From an uncultured Clostridium sp. (GTDB lineage Bacteria; Bacillota; Clostridia; Clostridiales; Clostridiaceae), in contig NZ_CAMQZG010000015.1 in NCBI RefSeq assembly GCF_947039605.1, positions 1-64,000 on the forward strand: a DNA stretch of 64,000 nt, written 5' to 3'. The translations under genes were made by a program, and so were the position numbers. This document shows, piece after piece, positions 60,279 to 64,000 of this stretch. The first letter of the stretch is position 1. Each line of letters opens with the position of its first letter. The notes beneath the pieces were generated by a model that saw nothing but the letters and a program-made list of their open reading frames with translations, did no database searches and was not told the origin of the DNA.

Positions 60279-61535
60279 CTAAGATGCCTTATCAATATTC
60301 CCTAAAAATACGGTTATTCTTGTCCCTATGCCTTTTCTGCTTAAAACTCCAAAATACCCTTTATGATTATCAACTATCCATTTTGCTATTGATAACCCAA
60401 GACCTGTCCCGCCATCTTTTCTCCCTCTTGTTGTATCTGCTCTAAAGAATCGTTCAAATATATATGGAACATCCCTCTCATCTATACCAATGCCACTATC
60501 CTCCACACAAAAATATGTCTCTTTTTCATTTCTACCAACTTTTATAAGTATTAATTCACCTTCGTCTGTATATTTCACTGCATTTTCAACAAGTATTCTT
60601 GCAGTCTGTTTAAGTAATGCTACATCTCCTAAAATTCTTATATCTTCTAATTTCATATATTTGTAAATATGCTTTTCATCTATCATTCTAGATTCTTCAA
60701 AAACCTCATGTAACATATCACTAAGTGAAAACTCTTTTATATCTATCTGATTTTTCCCATTAATTCCTCTAGCTAAAAATAATAATTGATCTACTAAAAT
60801 TTTCATACTCTCCGATTCTGATTTTATTGCTACTATTGATTCTTCCAAAATACTTTCATCATTTTTCCCCCATCTATCAAGCATATTTGCATATCCTTGA
60901 ATTACTGAAATTGGTGTTCTAAGTTCATGTGATGCATCTGATACAAACCTTGCTTGTTGCCTATATGACTCTCTCATTTTTTCAAGTAGTGTATTTATAG
61001 CATTTTCAAGACCTTGAAGTTCACTATCTCCTATACTAATTTTTTCATCTGAACTCGTTGGACTTATATTTGATATAGCTTTTTCTAAATCTTGAAATTT
61101 CTCTTCATCAAAAGTCATATTGCTAAGTCTTTCTGCTGCTTCTGCCATCTCATCAAGTGGCTTTAGATACTTTCTAACTCTTCCTGTTCCAAAAATAATT
61201 CTATCAAGTAGAACTCCCCCTTCAAATATTAGTAAAACTGCTCCTCCAAATTTTAAGCTATATAAAAAATCACTAGCATCCTTAATCATAGTTTTCCCAT
61301 TATTCCAAACTACAGTATAGTTAGCACTTTCTATTGGATGCAAACTTAAACTTCTTTGAGCCTCTTCCACTAAACTACCATAAAAAGCTTTTTCTACACT
61401 AAGACACCATATACCACCTATTAAGATAATTAAAATCATATTAAAACCTAAAAGCTCAAAAAATGTATCTCTAACATATTTTGAATTAATCTTTATTGCA
61501 ATGGATGTAAATCTTTTGTTTTTTTTCTTATTCAT
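60279..61535 (-). CDS. sensor histidine kinase
   Basis: SDASHELRTPISVIQGYANMLDRWGKND, GGTGLGLSIAKWIVDNHKG. Confidence 0.95.
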   Translation of the reverse strand: MNKKKNKRFTSIAIKINSKYVRDTFFELLGFNMILIILIGGIWCLSVEKAFYGSLVEEAQRSLSLHPIESANYTVVWNNGKTMIKDASDFLYSLKFGGAVLLIFEGGVLLDRIIFGTGRVRKYLKPLDEMAEAAERLSNMTFDEEKFQDLEKAISNISPTSSDEKISIGDSELQGLENAINTLLEKMRESYRQQARFVSDASHELRTPISVIQGYANMLDRWGKNDESILEESIVAIKSESESMKILVDQLLFLARGINGKNQIDIKEFSLSDMLHEVFEESRMIDEKHIYKYMKLEDIRILGDVALLKQTARILVENAVKYTDEGELILIKVGRNEKETYFCVEDSGIGIDERDVPYIFERFFRADTTRGRKDGGTGLGLSIAKWIVDNHKGYFGVLSRKGIGTRITVFLGNIDKAS

Positions 61536-62205
61536 CCTTTATCACATACCCAACACCACGCACAGTAGTAATTATCTTTACTTTAAAAGCATCATCTATT
61601 TTAACTCTTAAAAATCTTACATATACATCTATAACATTTGTTTCTCCATAATAATCATAGCCGCAAATCTTTTCAATAAGTACATCTCTTGTCATAACTA
61701 TATTTTTATTTTCAAGCAAAATTTGCAATAGCATAAACTCTCTATTTGTAAGTTCAATTTCTTTATTATTATAAATCACTTTATGCTGTGGCTTATCTAA
61801 ACTTAATAATCCTCTTCTTATAACATCTTTATCTTCTACAGAAACATTCTTCTTTTTTAATGCAAGTCTTATTCTTGCAAGAAGTTCTTCAATTGCAAAA
61901 GGTTTAGTTATATAGTCATCTGCCCCACCATCAAGCCCTGCTACTTTATCCATTACCTCATCTCTTGCTGTAAGGATAATAACTGGAATTTCAGATACCC
62001 GTCTAAGTCTTCTTAAAACCTCTAACCCATTAATTTCTGGTAACATTACATCAAGAAGTACAATATCTACCTCTCCATTTTGTGCTATATCAAGACCATC
62101 ACGCCCATTATCTGCTTTTATAACCTTATATCCCTCATAAGCTAATTCAAGTTCTATAAATCTAGCTATTTTTTCTTCATCTTCAACAACTAAAATTTTA
62201 ATCAT
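61528..62205 (-). CDS. OmpR-family response regulator
   Basis: ILVVEDEEKIARFIELEL..LLDVMLPEINGLEV; winged helix. Confidence 0.95.
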   Translation of the reverse strand: MIKILVVEDEEKIARFIELELAYEGYKVIKADNGRDGLDIAQNGEVDIVLLDVMLPEINGLEVLRRLRRVSEIPVIILTARDEVMDKVAGLDGGADDYITKPFAIEELLARIRLALKKKNVSVEDKDVIRRGLLSLDKPQHKVIYNNKEIELTNREFMLLQILLENKNIVMTRDVLIEKICGYDYYGETNVIDVYVRFLRVKIDDAFKVKIITTVRGVGYVIKDE

Positions 62206-62209
62206 ACCT

Positions 62210-62761
62210 CTAAAGCTCCTTTTTAATCCTTTCTTTTATTCCCTTAACAAAACCAGCTAAGTCTTTAAGCATTTCATCTATCTTTGTAACATTTGTCTTC
62301 TTAGAACTAACAGAAAATTCAACATCAAAAATTAATGCAATAATCATTATAGGAATCATACTTCCAACTAAAAGTATTGTTAAAACTATAAAAACTGTCA
62401 CTGGAACCTCAAATTTTTTTTTCCCTTTTCTACTAACTTTCACTAAAATATTATTACAAATATCTATTAGTTCACATATCCACTCAAATAATTTAAACCC
62501 ACTTTCTTTCTTATCAAATTTATAATTTATATCTTCCTTACTTAAATCAATAAGAGCACTTGGCTTATTATATGTTTCCCAACTCTTGTTCGTATAAAAA
62601 GTTTTTTCTGTAAACTCTTCTCCTTTATTCTCACACTCTATTTTCACAACAGCATCTAAAAGATTCCAACCACAACTCTCTAATATTTTCCTAGCTTCTT
62701 TACTGTTTATATTAGTTTTTTTTTGCAACTTTTCTATAATCCTTTCTTCTTGACTAATCAC
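62210..62761 (-). CDS. DUF4342-like membrane protein with N-terminal UBA-like segment
   Basis: 'KLQKKTNINSKEARKILESCGWNLLDAVVKIE' UBA-like; KVSRKGKKKFEVPVTVFIVLTILLVGSMIPIMII. Confidence 0.7.
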   Translation of the reverse strand: MISQEERIIEKLQKKTNINSKEARKILESCGWNLLDAVVKIECENKGEEFTEKTFYTNKSWETYNKPSALIDLSKEDINYKFDKKESGFKLFEWICELIDICNNILVKVSRKGKKKFEVPVTVFIVLTILLVGSMIPIMIIALIFDVEFSVSSKKTNVTKIDEMLKDLAGFVKGIKERIKKEL

Positions 62762-62867
62762 ACTTTTATCTCCTTATAACTTTTCTTTATAAATCAAAAG
62801 AGATTTTAAAACCCTTCTTTTAAAACCTCTTATTTTTTATTCTATATTCTATTCTACAAATCCTTTT

Positions 62868-63263
62868 TTAAATACCTTTTTTAAAATCTTTTTTAATAGT
62901 ATCCGCTGATTTAGAGATTTCTTCAAAAACATTATTTACTTCATCACAATTTAAATCAACACTTGAAATTGAATATTTATATCCAAGGAATAATCCTGAA
63001 ACTAATAATACAATTACTGGGACTGTTAAAAATATTGCTACTACAATTGATAAAGTTAATGATATTCTTATAGTTTTTTCATTTTTCTTTCTAACTTCAA
63101 AGTAAACTGTATTTCCTTTTTTTATAATTTTCCCTATAAACCTAAATATCTTTGCTACAACCTGACCAAGTCCACCAAAACTTTCACTATCGTCTTTGCT
63201 AAATTCATCCTTATAATCATTTACCTCAATAATAGCCATTTCATTATTTTCTTTTCTTTCCAT
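62868..63263 (-). CDS. DUF4342-like membrane protein lacking the UBA-like segment
   Basis: IIKKGNTVYFEVRKKNEKTIRISLTLSIVVAIFLTVPVIVLL parallels the preceding gene. Confidence 0.6.
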   Translation of the reverse strand: MERKENNEMAIIEVNDYKDEFSKDDSESFGGLGQVVAKIFRFIGKIIKKGNTVYFEVRKKNEKTIRISLTLSIVVAIFLTVPVIVLLVSGLFLGYKYSISSVDLNCDEVNNVFEEISKSADTIKKDFKKGI

Positions 63264-63412
63264 TTTATAAAACCTCCAAAATTTATTTTCTTCTTTCTAT
63301 ATTTATATACTATGCTTGGAAAATTAATCTAAAATATAAGAAAGATTAAAATTAGATTAAAATAAAAATAAAGCAAGAAAATTTAGCATTAACTAAACTT
63401 CCTTGCTTTACT

Positions 63413-64000
63413 CTAATCTATATTAATAATTAACTTCTTTGCAAAATGACATGCCACAAAGTGATTTTCTTCATATTTTTTTAATTCTGGTTTTTTAAGC
63501 ATGCATACTTCCTTTGCATATGGACATCTTGTTCTAAATTTACACCCTTTTATAGAATCTACCACTGATGGTAATTCTCCTTTTAGAAGTTTTCTTTGTC
63601 CTCTTTGACTTGGATGTGATATTGGTACTGACTGCATAAGTGCTTTTGTATATGGATGCATAGGATTTTTATAAATTTTTGTTTTATCTCCAATTTCAAC
63701 TATTTCCCCAAGATACATAACCCCAACTCTTGTCGCTATATATTTAACTAAATTTAAATCATGTGAAATAAATATATAAGCCATTCCTATCTTTTTTTGA
63801 AGTCTTATCATAAGATTTATAATTTGTGCTTGCATTGATACATCAAGTGCTGATACAGCCTCATCTGCTATTATTATTTTAGGGTTTAAAGATAATGCCC
63901 TTGCTATTGCAATTCTTTGTCTTTGCCCACCTGAAAACTCTTTTGCATATCTATCTAATACAGTTTCATCAAGTCCACATAGTTTTAAAAGTCTTATACT
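63413..64000 (-). CDS. oligopeptide/dipeptide ABC transporter ATP-binding protein (OppF/DppF type), truncated by window end
   Basis: Frame continues past 63835 to the window edge: [45 protein letters not shown]-terminal oligo_HPY '[30 protein letters not shown]'. Confidence 0.93.
   Translation of the reverse strand, partial: SIRLLKLCGLDETVLDRYAKEFSGGQRQRIAIARALSLNPKIIIADEAVSALDVSMQAQIINLMIRLQKKIGMAYIFISHDLNLVKYIATRVGVMYLGEIVEIGDKTKIYKNPMHPYTKALMQSVPISHPSQRGQRKLLKGELPSVVDSIKGCKFRTRCPYAKEVCMLKKPELKKYEENHFVACHFAKKLIINID

Overview
Low-GC Firmicutes chromosomal window, Clostridium-like by codon usage and gene content. This is inferred from the sequence only; no database search was possible. Most of the window is ordinary chromosome: mnmA, pepC, NhaC, chromate transporters, DegV, DedA, Spo0M, several two-component systems and ABC transporters, and a GH18 chitinase. 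Accessory or unusual content: (1) a four-gene Wadjet-type (JetABCD-like) locus at 15.1-21.5 kb whose jetA is split by one in-frame TAA; (2) just downstream, an 88-aa ORF whose 3' end overlaps, out of frame, an orphan retropepsin C-terminus, which looks like a deletion scar; (3) a BceRSAB-like module with a TNACA-N4-TGTNA operator; (4) a class II-type Fic protein preceded by a perfect 12-bp inverted repeat; (5) a J-domain/unknown gene pair next to a RES-domain gene; (6) a GH4-like protein lacking the expected metal ligands, with a Cys-rich tail and a structured ~190-nt leader; (7) a canonical c-di-GMP-I riboswitch with a visible terminator/antiterminator pair, upstream of an unannotated 47-aa peptide ORF and a FIVAR-like protein; (8) a 124-nt structured intergenic element whose G-U wobbles point to the minus strand; (9) a SPOCS/DUF11/Gly-Cys-repeat gene cluster, probably spore-surface; (10) three tandem polysaccharide deacetylases; (11) a UvrD-type helicase with an internal DEDDh exonuclease. 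No rRNA, tRNA, CRISPR array or intact transposase was recognised.
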